From contig LUGG01000041.1 of the NCBI GenBank assembly GCA_001683735.1, positions 1 through 64,000 on the forward strand: a stretch of 64,000 nt of DNA. Reading direction: 5' to 3'. The notes beneath the pieces were generated by a model, which ran no database searches, had not been told where the DNA came from, and worked only from the letters and a program-made list of their open reading frames with translations. Position 1 is the stretch's first letter, and the number at the start of each line of letters is the position of its first letter. Position numbers and translations under genes: made by a program. This DNA comes from Grifola frondosa. Its lineage: Eukaryota > Basidiomycota > Agaricomycetes > Polyporales > Grifolaceae. This document shows, one piece after another, positions 39,534 through 52,145 of this stretch.

Positions 39534-39820
39534 CAGCCAACGCTGGCGAGCTTGGGAATGCCGAGGTTATTGGCTGGAGGGTAATGACAAGAGACGTGAC
39601 GAGCGTCTCTGTACTGCGTATCACTTTCAGCGCATTGCCACCGCATATAACCGTTGATTTAACTCAATCGAGTGACGTGGCGGTCAAAGAGCACCGAAAG
39701 CAAAAATCATATACAAGCTCTAGAGACCAACTACTTTTGACGGCTATTACACAGCATACAAGAGATATGAACAGAAAGAGGAAGATACGATAAGCAGGAA
39801 TAGCGGAGAGAAATGACGCA
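39534..39820. other. Short intergenic spacer, PMT2 promoter / fibrillarin 3' end
   Basis: 287 bp between two minus-strand genes. No coding content is seen. Confidence 0.5.
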
Positions 39821-41053
39821 TCACTTGTGCCGTTCGTATACAGCTGATATTCGTGGTCAGCTGTGGAAAGGCGAGAAAGAACACATGAAACGCACCAGCT
39901 ACCATAGCATGATCACGCCGTAAGGTTCAAGCGTGACTTGTTCCTTAGGTTTGAACTTGTTCTTCCTCAAGAATTCTACTTCGTTCGCGAAGACAACCTC
40001 CGGAGCGGCCGTGGAGTCGATACAGCTGGCTTTAATGGAAATGAGAACATGGCCACCGTTTTTGAGGAAGTACTCGGCATTCAAGGCGACAATTCGGGCT
40101 TGGTCAGGTTGAGCAACATCGGCAAATATGACGTCCACTGATGACAGGAGCATGCGATATTTCTGCGGCAAACGCGCATCTTCCACGATAGCTAGAGAGG
40201 AATTTTAGAAGCAAGTAACAGTCTAAGAAAATGTGACCCACGGATGACATTCGTCCTCTTCTTGGCCATGTTAATGAGGTCACGCCCTGACCGCAGGGAG
40301 AACTCTACGGCATATACCACGCCCTCCTGCAGACGCAACAAAATGTCAACAATATAAATCGGCGAAAGAAACGGAAGCGACTCACAGGACCGACAATATC
40401 TGCTACATGGCTGACGCTAGTTCCACTAGCAGCACCGAGGTATAATACCTTCTTTCCAGGCTCAATATAAATTCTCTCCAACCCGTTCAGCACACCGGCC
40501 GCCAACTTGCTACGGAACGGATTCCATACCCGATACTCGACCTTGGTACCGTCAACACCGCCATCGATTGATATCCGCTTTTCGCCGTATACCGCCTCAC
40601 CAGGGACTAGGTTCTTCGTCACCAACATGCTGTCCTTCCCCTTCGCAATGAACACCCCCGGGTGTCTGTGAGGCTCAAGGATGACGTTCGAGCCTCCCTT
40701 AGCACCTCCCCTTGCCCCTCCCCTTCCACCTCGTCCACCTCGTCCTGCACCACGTCCCCGATCTCCACCATACTTCGCAACACCGCCGCCTCGTACTCCT
40801 CCACCTAGGGAAATATGCTCGTCTGGTAAGCACATAAGCTTGCGAGATATTCACGAACCTCGACCACCTCGACCAGGAGGGCCTCCTCTGCCTCTCGGTG
40901 CACCACGCCCTCCACCGCGACCCCCACCACGACCCCCAAATCCACCGCCAAATCCACCGCGACCACCTGAAGCGCCTTCATAAAACGTTGAGTAAGGATA
41001 CGCGTCTAATTTTGGTCATGTAGCTTGATAGCAAGAAACTCACCGAATGCCAT
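39821..41053 (-). CDS. NOP1: Fibrillarin, nucleolar rRNA 2'-O-methyltransferase
   Basis: Fibrillarin is the methyltransferase of box C/D snoRNPs in the nucleolus. The start at 41053 (MAFG) splices to a glycine/arginine-rich domain rich in GGRGG units, then [47 protein letters not shown] and the SAM-binding [20 protein letters not shown]. Further exons give [35 protein letters not shown] and [20 protein letters not shown]. The last two exons give RDHAMVA, then AVYERHK and TGA at 39821-39823. A single-base slip lies near 39917-39921, between LEPY and RDHAMV, where the unshifted frame stops early. The gene is essential in yeast, so a consensus error is favoured. Confidence 0.93.
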
Positions 41054-41682
41054 CTAGTTCAATTTACCGTTCTAAGACCGAGGATTTTGGAGTTTTGCAG
41101 AGGGTCTTCAACGACGAAAATTTGGAATGGCAGCGTTCAGTAATGCCCAAAAAGGCAAGCAAGAATGCTAAGCTCCAAACAACAACTGCAAATCAAAGCA
41201 CGTGGCTGAAATTGTGGCGGCGGGTAAACAGAGATAGCTGCACCATAACTTGGCACACTCTCCAACTCATCGAAATAATTTAACATCAGATTTCTGTCAC
41301 TCTTCTTTACGTTGCGCTCATTTCACTCTTACTTGTTTACCTCTGAAAGAGTACACCAAAACTGCCAAAATCACAGTCGAGCCTGGGCTAACGCCCACTA
41401 AATATGTCCCTGTGGCTGACACAGACAGCCGGCCGTGCAACGGAGAGGGACTCCGCATATTTTGGCCATGGGACTTCGCAAGGGGCCGATTCCCGACTGA
41501 TGTTTTAAATAAGGCATGTTTCATGTTGACTCATCTTAACGCTTGACTTTATAACCCCGGACTCCACAGTCGCTGCATTGACCAGTCTGAGAGGTAAGTT
41601 CGTCCAGATAATATGATTTGCGCACTTTCATGATGATTGACCATTGGGCCCCCGCAAGCTCAGCGAGGTCAAAATCGTCAAG
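41054..41682. promoter_or_regulatory. Divergent promoter region, fibrillarin / MFS transporter
   Basis: 629 bp between divergent starts. Frames at 41047-41546 lack recognisable content or splice support. Confidence 0.5.
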
Positions 41683-43645
41683 ATGGAACAACCTGAGGTT
41701 CTCCAGCATTCAGCTTCTTCCTCTACCATCCACAACGATTCTCCACGTGAAATCGAGGCGAACGAAGATCACAGAGGGAAGAGCAAGGAAGAGGACAAGG
41801 AGGTGGACAATGCTGTTGCACCGGTTGAGCCATTTATACTACCCGCGGACCAATTTCCTGATGGCGGGCTTCGAGCGTGGCTCGTCGTCCTCGGTGTAAG
41901 CTCATTTATTCAATTATTGTGTGTTATGGCTGAATGCTTTATAATAGGCTGCCTGTGGAACGTGCGGGACATTTGGCTTCGTGAATGCATGGGGTGTATG
42001 TCGCGAGATTCATCTCGGACTAGCTGCTTATAATTCACGCGTATTAACATAGGTTTTTCAAGCATATTATACAGACTCTATCCTCAGTGACACGGCTCCT
42101 TCAACAATGTATGTGCTGTGAACTTTTGTAACCGTTGGCTAATATCAATGCATTGTGTTTGCTTCCAGCGCCTGGATTGGGTCGGTTCAGGTTAATATCG
42201 TGAATTGCATGATGGATCAAAGGATTAATGAATTGTTTAGTATGCACTTGTCTTCATCCCTGGGCTCGTGTTTGGACGGTTGTTTGATATGGGCCATTTC
42301 AAACTGCCGCTATTCTTCGCGTCCTGTCTCCTCGTTGCCGCTACATTTCTGGTAGCGCAGTGCACAGAGTTTTGGCAACTGATTCTTTGCCAGGGCATTG
42401 CACTCGGTGTAAGTCATGTTTGCTGTGCTATTTCTAAAATGTTCACCAAGCTACTCACACAGTTCGCATGTGGTGCGATTTTTGGTCCCGTGATGGGGAC
42501 TGTTCCTCATTGGTTCAAGAAAAGGTTAGGCATAGCGCTCGGAATTATGGCGTTTGGCTCTAGCATTGGGGGCACAGTGTTTCCGATAGCTATCCGCAAT
42601 TTGATACAGGACGTGGGGTGAGCGGTCATTCTCGGTCATCCGATGGATGAGCTAGCTCTAATAGGTTCGGCATGATCAGCTTTCCATGGACCATGCGAAT
42701 CATAGGATTCATCGAGATCGCCCTCCTAGGCGTTTGTAACCTTGTACGTTCCGTATCGATTCCTAGCAGGCGTTTGTTAAGGCCTGATGCTTTTACACAG
42801 ACAGTAGAGCGCCGACTTCCACCAAAAATGCACTCCGGCGCTTTTATAAAATTGCGTGCGTTCCGATCAGCGGCCTATACCATATACACGTTTTCTTCTT
42901 TCGTAGCGTTTCTCGGCCTCTACACTGTGAGTTTGTGAAACGTGTCATGAATAAGCACGGAAATAATGTCATCCTCCCAGGTGTTAACATACATTGACGT
43001 CAGTGCTGCGGCTGCAGGCGTCCCCGAGAACTTTTCGTTCTACCTTCTGTCTATCGCGAATGCTGCTTCTGCTGTAGGGCGATTGTCCGGCGGAGTGATA
43101 GCAGATCGCACTGGTAATCTATCTGCTTCCTCTTCCTCTCACGGCTGCTGATATTACCTGTTTAGGGCCGCTCAATGTGATGATTCCTGGAACCTTCATC
43201 GCCGGGATAATCACATACGCATGGCCGTACGCAACCACTCAGGGTTCAAATATCGCTGTGGCCATACTCTACGGGTTAGTTCCTTTTTCTGGATGCTGCT
43301 AGGATAGCTGATGGACTTCGATTCAGAATGTCGTCTGGAGTATATGTTTCCCTCTTACGGCGCCGATCGTCCGCATGGGCGAGACGCACGATGTTGGGCT
43401 GCGGTTAGGCATGTATCTGACCGTACTGGCCCTCGGCGCTCTCGCTGGTCCGCCCATCTCCGGTGCCATTAGTGATGCGACGGGAGGCTTCAAAGCGGTT
43501 GGAATCTATGCAGGTACGCAGTAATCACATGTGGATGTGATCGTGTGTTAACATCTATTGCTCAGGCACTACCGTGATAGTCTCTGTGATCATGATGTTG
43601 GTCGTGCGACACCTCCTGATCAGGCGGCTTTGGGGCAAGTGCTGA
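41683..43645 (+). CDS. Major facilitator transporter, monocarboxylate transporter (MCT)-like
   Basis: A 12-helix secondary transporter of the fungal MCT/SLC16-like group, which typically moves monocarboxylates or related small molecules across the plasma membrane. The start at 41683 (MEQPEVLQHSASSSTIHNDS) begins a charged cytosolic leader ending FPDGGLRAWLVVLG, the hallmark DGGxRAW before helix 1. Later motifs are GTFGFVNAWGVFQAYY, VFIPGLVFGRLFDMGHFKLP, GAIFGPVMGTVPHWFKKRLG, LGIMAFGSSIGGTVFPI, ENFSFYLLSIANAASAVGRL with GGVIADRTGPLNVMIPGTF, and LGALAGPPISGAISDATGGF. The stop is at 43643-43645 after WGKC. One base appears missing near 43354-43360, where YVSLL must change frame to reach APIVRMGE. 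The substrate is not deducible. Confidence 0.88.
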
Positions 43646-44199
43646 ATACTCCATGGGTAAGGCGCACTTTAGATATATACACTATTACGACAGTTTCGAC
43701 GTTGTGATGTCGACAATGCGCCTTACGATGATGCTGTAATGATAATATTCTAACAATTTAGAATCAGGATCTCATTCACAATGCTCGAAGTTGTATATAC
43801 ATTACTCATGATGATAATTAATGACATAGAATCGTCTGTTCATTCAACAAGAAAGTTCCATTTACGTACTATGTTGTGTTTCTCTCTACTCAAGTTGATA
43901 TCGAGTTCCAGAGAGACACACAGTTAAGAGTTGAGAAAAAATAAACCGGTCAACTAGATAATCCAGGGATATATATGATGAAGACTGACACTGGCACTCC
44001 GAGAGTCCACTGCCGTGCCACATATTTGCCCCAGTCTATGAGTGATCGACTTGGAGGGCATTTCCAGGAAAGGCAATTGGGTAGGAGGCTTTGCACAACA
44101 CGCGCAAATACTCCAGGACGCGTACGCGTCGCACTCAAGTTTCTGGATTCAGCCACTGCATACCTCACCGCTCTCTTTGCGCTTTCCTCTCCTACAACC
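43646..44199. other. Intergenic, RPN8 promoter
   Basis: 554 bp between two plus-strand genes. The first half is AT-rich. No coding content is supported. Confidence 0.5.
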
Positions 44200-45409
44200 A
44201 TGGTCGCTACAACATCAGAACAGGTCAGCGGTTCGATTCACCGATTTAAGTCTCGCTCATCGCGTCTCTTTAGCTCTCAGCACTGTCCGGAACAACTGTC
44301 GGTATGCTTCGCCCCGCACAGCGTGTAATGCATCCAACTGATCCTCTGCGCAGTTGTCCACCCACTCGTTCTACTCTCCGTAACAGACCATCACGCTCGC
44401 TCCGTCTCGCGCAGCTCGAACAAGCGAGTGATTGGCATCCTCCTTGGCCAGGACAACGGGAAGACGATCAACGTTGCCAACTCGTTCGGCATCCCGTTCG
44501 AAGAAGACGAGAAGGACAGCAAGACATGGTTCCTGGACCACAATTATATCGAAGGGATGTGGGAGATGTTCAAGAAGGTCAACGGTCCGTGAGTCGTCGC
44601 CCCGTCGCGTGCGTACCTGTCCTGACGTACCCTGTGTCTTTAGCGCGGGAACGGATGATTGGGTGGTACCATACGGGCCCCAAGCTGCGCGCGTCAGATC
44701 AGGAGATCAATGACCTGCTCAAGCGGTACATTGCACGACCAGTGATGGTCATCGTAGACGTCCGACCACAAACTGTTGGTATTCCTACCGACGCGTACTT
44801 TGCAGTCGAGGAGATCAAAGACGTATGTATTACCCAACATTCACTCTATTTTCATCTCACAAAATATTTTAGGACGGCACGGAAACGCGGAAGACGTTCC
44901 TGCACGTGCCCTCTGCCATAGAGGCAGAGGAGGCCGAAGAGATCGGTGTCGAGCACCTTCTGCGCGACATCAAGGACTCCACAACAACTACCCTTGCTAC
45001 ACGCGTCTCTGAACAGCTCGCGTCCCTGCGTGGTCTGCAGTCACGCCTCACCGACATCCAGAAGTACCTCCATGACGTCGCGACCGGCAAGATGCCGCTG
45101 AACCATCAGATTTCATACCATCTGCAGGACGCACTCAATCTTCTTCCCAACCTGAACGATACGGAGACCACGCAGAGTTTCGTCACGAGCACGAACGACC
45201 AGCTGCTCGTAGTATATCTCAGTAGCTTGCTGCGGGCGGTGATTGCGCTCCATGCTTTGGTGGATAACAAGGCCTCAATTGGACGTGCAGAACTAGAGGA
45301 GACCAAGGGTGAAGATAAGAAGGAGAAGAAGGAGAAGGGGAAGTCAGAGAAGAAGGATGAGAAGGGGAAAGAGTCGAGTAAAAATGGTTCCGATGAGAAG
45401 GGCTTATGA
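44200..45409 (+). CDS. RPN8: 26S proteasome regulatory subunit RPN8 (MPN domain)
   Basis: Rpn8 is the non-catalytic MPN partner of the deubiquitinase Rpn11 in the 19S lid. The start at 44200 encodes MVATTSEQ. Two short exons then join to [20 protein letters not shown], followed by [94 protein letters not shown] and [20 protein letters not shown]. The H-x-H/Asp metal site of a JAMM protease is replaced (WYHTGPKL), as in all Rpn8. The C-terminal helices pair with Rpn11, and the tail is very Lys/Glu-rich ([20 protein letters not shown]), about 35 residues, ending at 45409. I found no frame break. Confidence 0.95.
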
Positions 45410-45778
45410 ACAGAGGATGTTTATAGCCACTGATTTTTGGCACACCATGCACACGACACGACACATCCCAAGAACTTACTCCTACGACAGTTTGGAGGGA
45501 TACATTTTCAGTAAGAGGCGGCTAAGATATTGCATTTATGGTCGTGTTGATTGGCTCATACCTATACCTGGACATTGCCGGGAAAAGACGGGTAGCACAC
45601 GACTGCACTTCAAGTTGGTTGAAGAAGCAGAAACATATTCTTATTCGCGGAGGCATCCAACACTGCAGATATCCTGTCCAAAGACATACGACTCGAGGCC
45701 GTCGTCGTCCTACACATCGGCAGGCCGAGCGCCCCCTTTCTGTGCACACGGTGGCGACACGCGCCGTGGAGCATACGT
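45410..45778. other. Convergent 3' flank, RPN8 / COX5
   Basis: 369 bp between converging genes. Open frames on both strands overlap each other and carry no recognisable protein. Confidence 0.5.
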
Positions 45779-46498
45779 TTATTTGTGCGTGACGAAGCCA
45801 CGGCCAGAGTAACCCTCCGAGGCGATACCTGTCACGAAGAACGAGAACGGCGCGTTTGCAAGGGGCGCGATGCAAAACATCGCGCTGGGACGCACCAGAA
45901 ATGGGGTTCATCTTCTGGTCGAGGGCGCGCTGGTTTGATGCCTCTTCCCACTCCTTGTTGATAGTCCTGGGTGGTCCGGGGCTACACGGAACAGATATTA
46001 AGCGCAATTTACGCGATCTGTCGCAACAGCAGTACGTACAGACAGCCTTGATGCTGTAGTAGAGCACAGCAGAGGTGCCAACGATGGCACCAACACCGAG
46101 GAGAACCTTAGGTACAGTGCCGGGAGGGTTGGTGGGGGTGCGGGGGCCATGAGGACCGAACGCGACGTAGTACGCTACAAAGATCGAGAAAGTCACCGCA
46201 AAACGAGTCAGCAAAAATGGCTCGTGGGCGGGGAGAAGGCGGGCGATAGGAGACACGCACCAGCCTTCTTTTCGTCGATGGACAGGGGTTTTCCAGTCCT
46301 TCTTCTGGATTTCCTCGAGCTGCTGGTGCACCGTGAGCTGCTCATCCGCAGAGAGTCGCTCCCACTGTGCCTCAACGTTGTGGAGGGGGATCACGGCAGA
46401 CGAGGGGCTGTCCCCACATGGGGAGCCGACGCGGCGGCGGTGAAAGTGCGGGAGAGGCGGAGAGAGACTCGAGGGCGCGCCAGGCGAAGGGCTTGCAT
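45779..46498 (-). CDS. COX5: Cytochrome c oxidase subunit IV/V-type (COX5), mitochondrial
   Basis: A nuclear-encoded subunit of respiratory complex IV with one membrane span. The start at 46498 gives a basic presequence (MQALRLARPRVSLRLSRTFT). After it come IPLHNVEAQWERLSADEQLT and EIQKKDWKT, then LSIDEKKA read in a shifted frame. After an intron follow YYVAFGPHGPRTPTNPPGT and the span VLLGVGAIVGTSAVLYYSIK. The last exons read TINKEWEEASNQRALDQKMN, then ISG joined to IASEGYSGRGFVTHK with TAA at 45779-45781. The frame change between DWKT and LSIDEKKA is explained by one extra base in the four-base run 46285-46288. The layout matches the family closely. Confidence 0.9.
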
Positions 46499-46932
46499 GG
46501 CAAGACTAGGATGGGTGTCTAGGACGTAGAGAAAGGAGAATGAGCGGGAGCAGGAAACCCTGAGTAGCGAGGATGGACGAAAAGGCAGCACGACTCTCCG
46601 GCGCACAGCGGCACGGAATCTTCCGGTCTGATACAGCGCCCATACCATTGGCCCAGAGCGACCGAGCCGACGACATCTCCATTCCAGTCGATTCGAGCCA
46701 TAGAGCATCGCTCTCATGTTTCAAAACATACCTTAGCCGCATCACACATTTAGTTTAGTGCCATTAGTACCAGCTAGTATATACGCTCAAGTCACCTCAG
46801 TATCATACGTTATATTCACTGCCAGTGTGCGTACATCTCGCTTGTACACGCAATCGAACAGAAAACAAGGAAAACAAGAACACAGGAGAGAGCAATACGA
46901 GATGACGCAAACAAACTCATCAAAACAAACGC
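46499..46932. other. Intergenic, COX5 promoter / GIS2 3' flank
   Basis: 434 bp between two minus-strand genes. No gene is seen; frames at 46391-46745 are extensions or shadows of the COX5 region. It contains a CCAAT box, listed separately. Confidence 0.5.
46647..46651 (-). promoter_or_regulatory. CCAAT box upstream of COX5
   Basis: ATTGG on the plus strand reads CCAAT towards COX5, about 150 bp before its ATG. In fungi the HAP complex uses CCAAT in respiratory-gene promoters. The assignment rests on motif and position only. Confidence 0.3.
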
Positions 46933-48128
46933 CTAGGCGTCCTCAGTGGCAGCCGTCGTTCCCGGGCAGTCCCTCGAGATGTGGCTAAACGTAGAAGCAA
47001 TGAGCGTGGAGTTCTCGAGGACTTCAAGGAATGCAGCTCACCCTTCAGAGCCGCAGGTGTAGCACGCACGGCGCTGGGGCTGCGGGCAGTCCTTGCTGAT
47101 GTGGCCCTGGTAGTGGGCTGTCAGTAGCACTCGCAGCGTAATTGACAAGGACACTTACGAAGCCAGAGCAGTTGTAGCATTTCGAGCCCTGGACACAGTC
47201 TCGGGACAAATGCCCGACACCTCCGCAGGTGTAGCTGCAAAATTTCGTCAATCATGGTAAATATGCACGTTGAGTTCACTAACCAAGTGCGCTGCTGCCC
47301 GCCACCGAAGCTGCTGTAGCTGCCCTGGTATCCCGAGTTGCCGCCGGGGGCCTCGGGGCACGCACGGGCAATGTGGCCTACTTTGCCACAGCGGTAGCAC
47401 TCTGTGCCAGAGCCACCGCCGCTGCTGCCTCCGCTGTATCCGCCACCGAACGAGTTGCCGCCTGCCGCGTTAGCAGTGTTGTCGGGGCAGTCCCGGGACT
47501 AGAGCAAAGAGTTGGAGGCTGAAAGTGCAGACAGTTCAGGTGCGACGTACGATGTGGCCCTCCTGGCCACATTTGTAACACGACTTTGCTTTGGCTTCCA
47601 TCGTGCAATCGCGGGATACATGGCCTTCGAGGCCGCCTAGAAGACAATCAGGTCAGTCATAACAAAACAGTGTGTGGCGACCTACAGTTGTAGCTAACGA
47701 ATCACAGATGTTATTAGTAGTGGCCATAACTTTTACTGAAAAATTGTTACCATGTAGGGGTGCCAGCCTTGGGGCAGTTGGCCGCTTGGTGGCCGACTGT
47801 TTACATGTCAAGAAAGAAGTCGTTAGAGTCATGAGAGAACATAATGAGCGCCGTAAAAGTCGTGTATATTGCGCGGTGTGTGTCCGTCATACCACAACGA
47901 CAAATGTCATCGGTACGGTATTATCGAACATAAAAGAACCAAAGGGGTCCTCACACCGCCCAGGGGGAAAATCGAGAGCGCGACAGGCGCCACAATCGGA
48001 GACTGCGAGCGCCGCTGCCGCGCACATCGAAGTGAAATAAAAGGGGAGGCGAAAAGGACGCTAAAGCAAACGACCAAAGATAATAACGCACATCCACCAC
48101 AATTGAAACAGCCTCGAGCACCGGCCAT
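46933..48128 (-). CDS. GIS2: CCHC zinc-knuckle nucleic-acid-binding protein, GIS2/CNBP type
   Basis: Small cytosolic RNA/ssDNA-binding protein linked to translation of particular mRNAs and to stress granules, by family. The start at 48128 (MAGARGCFNCGG) is separated from the rest by a roughly 290-nt first intron. Seven CX2CX4HX4C knuckles are seen in order: CFNCGGFGHQAANC, CYNCGLEGHVSRDC, CYKCGQEGHISRDC, CYRCGKVGHIARAC, CYTCGGVGHLSRDC, CYNCSGFGHISKDC and CYTCGSEGHISRDC. Between knuckles 3 and 4 is a Gly/Ser/Asn linker. The C-terminus reads PGTTAATEDA with TAG at 46933-46935. Introns cut knuckles at the same relative places. Seven knuckles is the usual number for CNBP/Gis2, and the reading frame is unbroken. 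Confidence 0.93.
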
Positions 48129-49196
48129 ATTTTTATGCTTACTTCGGGGACTGCAACAGGGATATTAGCACGGTCGAGAGCGTCGACGACAGCACGACGG
48201 GGCGCGACGCTAGTGTGAAGCGATAGTACTCACGAGGAGAAAGATGATCTGCTAGCGCGACAAGACAGCGATCGGCAGAGGGGGAAAAGAGACAGAGGGT
48301 GGGTGGGGGAAAAGGCAAAATCGCTAAGTGTACGTAAGCTTCTGCTCGTATAAGTATCTACCCAAACTGTCAAAACCACGTGGAGACGGCGATATTCAGT
48401 TTCTGTAATGAGCTCAGGCTCAGCCTGCAATGAGGCCGGCCTTCTCGTAAAAATGCATTCTTTCCAGGCTAGAGCTGCGCCGAAGCATCAGAGGATAGAG
48501 GCATGATAGAGGCATGATAGAGGCTGATAGACGATTGAAGGCCCACATGATGGCGAGGCGCGGCGGAGAAATATGTATTTTTCGCTATTTTCGGACTCAG
48601 ATGCGGTTGACGGAGGGGTCGCGGATCTGCCACATTTTGCGGTGTGGTACGTCGATCGCAAACCGAAGGGGAAAACAAATTCTGGGAAGTCCTCTTGCGC
48701 GGCTCAAGTGCTCCCAGGCGAAGGAACCCACAGCTCAGACTCACCCGAGGGGTCCCCATTGGTTGTCCGTAAACAATTCCCAAGCATACCCAAAACGCAC
48801 GCGAGTGAAAATTATCTGTTCTTGGACGAGGTGACTCAGTGGGGGAAATGGAAGGCGCGCATCGTTGTTGGTGCGTGAAATGCACTCGGCGTGCACACCA
48901 GCGGAAGCGACCAGCGCTGCAAGCTCCGACGACACGATTGGTAGACAATAGCAATTAATGGATCTTGTCGTGCACATTCGGAAATTGCTGAGCCTAGATT
49001 ATAAGATAAGACGAAGGGTGCACCGCCTGCAGGTTGAACGGAGCTCGCTGTTGTGGGTATCTCGAGCACACCAGGTCTTGTCAAATGGAGAAGCACAATG
49101 TATTTGCTCGCTAGAGACCACACACGGCGGCAGTTCGCGCCAAAGACGCGGGCAAATGTCTCTATTTCGCACTCGTAGACATACAACTATGCACCG
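48129..49196. other. Intergenic, 1.07 kb, GIS2 promoter / ATP15 3' flank
   Basis: No gene is seen. Antisense frames at 48469-48977 have no family resemblance and no splice support. A small tandem repeat at 48494-48530 is listed separately. Confidence 0.55.
48494..48530 (+). repeat. Short 11-bp tandem repeat, about 3.4 copies
   Basis: The unit GATAGAGGCAT occurs at 48494-48504 and 48505-48515, followed by a 10-base variant (GATAGAGGCT, 48516-48525) and a partial GATAG. It lies in the GIS2 upstream region. It is probably ordinary replication slippage. Confidence 0.7.
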
Positions 49197-49539
49197 CCGC
49201 CGCTCTTCGGCTGGCTAGAGGCCTTCTCCTGGGGAGGGTACAGGTATACCTGCGTAATACACGGTTAGCACACATGCCCACCCCAGAAAGCACTGGAACG
49301 CACCTGTTGGCCACCTTGGCCCTTCTCCCACTTCTGGTACCGAAGTATGGTGAGCCCCCGCTTCTCCGCAGCGACGCGTTCGTTTTCCTTCAGCGACTGG
49401 CGGAGGGCCCGCGCAGTGATCTGGGTGTATTTGTTGTAGCTAGCAAAAGTCAGAAACCAGAGAGCGAGTTAGTATGCGGTCATGGTGCGTAAGCTTTGGA
49501 GACATACGTGAAGACGCCGCGCCAGGTAGCACTGCTCAT
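49197..49539 (-). CDS. ATP15: Mitochondrial F1-ATP synthase epsilon subunit
   Basis: A very small subunit of the F1 central stalk in the mitochondrial matrix. There are three exons: MSSATWRGVFT from 49539; YNKYTQITARALRQSLKENE and VAAEKRGLTILRYQKWEKGQ; then VYLYPPQEKASSQPKSGGGA with TAG at 49197-49199. The W-x(3-4)-Y-x-(K/R)-Y-x-x-I start and the K-W-E pattern are family hallmarks. The length, about 75 residues, fits. Like its homologues it has no obvious presequence. It shares a 336-bp divergent promoter with the Rab gene. Confidence 0.88.
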
Positions 49540-49875
49540 CGTGGAGGACGGTTCTGGTGGATGTAGTGGACGCCGTCTTGGAGAACGAGAAGAGACCCGG
49601 GGGGCTCCGAGGAAGCCACGTGGGCTGTGGCGTTCGCCGCAGTGCCGTCATGACAATCCAAGTTTTGCCTGACTCTTGCTAGCTCTTGCTGCAGTGTCCA
49701 AACATTCACGACCACGACGGACGACTGCGGCCTTGATCTGCTCTGCTTGGACTGCATTCTTCCAAATAACTTCACTGCTATTGTCAACCATACCGCTAAA
49801 TCTGTAATTGTGCTATACCCTGCTTAGCATTGCGACTTGAATCCTTGTTTCACCCGAATCATACGTGCTTGAAGC
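49540..49875. promoter_or_regulatory. Divergent promoter region, ATP15 / Rab GTPase
   Basis: 336 bp between divergent starts, with no coding content supported. The 49536-49787 minus-strand frame is not a recognisable protein. Confidence 0.45.
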
Positions 49876-50889
<1,014 letters not shown>

Positions 50890-52145
50890 TGCTGCTGTTG
50901 TCTGTTCATCTTTTTTTTTTCATGTATTCGCATTTACTTTATCCGCTTTCATATATGTCGTCGTGTAGGTGTATGTAGATCTAGTGTATTGTAATGGACA
51001 CTGGACATGGTCTATTGGTGGGCTATTTACAATAAATCGGCAAATTGTCTCTGGGCTTAGTATGTTTCAGAGTACGACGTCGCGTATACTGCTCTTCAAG
51101 ACGATGAATGGACGAAGGGTATAGTAACTATATATGACCGCTTGGAGCATACTTGGCAACTTCAGTCGCACATCTAGGACCATCTCTTGATACTAGTTCG
51201 CCTGATGGGGTTGAAGTCTATCAAGATTTGGGAAGCATTCAAACCAATGTAGGGTAGCAACTTGGACCATCTGATTTTCAACTGTATACTAGTCATCTTT
51301 TGTTTAATATCAGCATACTTGCTGCCTTAATTGAAGAGATCATTCATTGCGCCTCCAGGTGTTGAATATGATTTCTCGCGTCAAGTGCTGAATATACAGT
51401 GTGGCATTCCGGACGTTTGTTTGTAGAATAATCTAACCGATGAAAATTCAAAACCGCAAACGGCAGCGAACAAAAAATAGTTTGGATTGCACCCGGGTTG
51501 GCGACAGAAATCATAGCTGTGCAAGTGCCTGTTTCAAGAGAATACTTGAGACGGAGAAGGGCAGGCACCAACTGGCTTGTGCAAGTTTCTGCAAAAGTAA
51601 TTACATGCATACTCGAGCACAAAAAAGGCACTCCGTTGCGAAGAATCGAGGTACACCGAGCTATCGCATGTGCATACGACTGCATGGGAATGAGAGGAAC
51701 GTTGACATTGAAGTGTAGCGCTCAGCCGTATACCAGATTCGGCAACAATTTATATGTGGCACTTGATGAGTACGGCCTGAGACCTTCGATTTTGGCATGC
51801 CCGTTGCATCTACGATAAATCGCTAAACAAGCCGTAAGTGCGTTTCAGAGTATAGTCAATATCATATTATTTTCGAGTATCGGTGGACAATAATTGAATC
51901 ACCAGCAGTATGGCAAGTGGGTATAGTAATGACATATGACATGACAGACGTAAGTGCTGTGTACTGTATAGATATCCAAACATGGGCGCCGAAGGATGGT
52001 CCGGGAGTAATTATTGTAGTTGTGTGGAGGAGGATGAAACGGGCGGATGGAGAAGCCATTATGTTGTCGCGTGAGAACGGGGTCCATGATGTCCGTCAGC
52101 CGTCACCTGGAACGGGTCCACGTAGCCCCGCGTCCGTGATATCTG
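50890..52145. other. Convergent intergenic stretch, 1.26 kb, no gene seen
   Basis: This lies between the Rab and phosphatase 3' ends. There is a T9 run just inside the Rab 3' region. Frames at 51344-51818 overlap antisense and have no recognisable content; they may be unstructured 3' sequence or degenerate material. Confidence 0.5.

Noticed and set aside
44227..44260. tRNA-like T-loop string GGTTCGATTC in RPN8 intron 1
   Set aside because: No matching acceptor stem, D-loop or anticodon arm is found around it, and it lies within a spliced intron.
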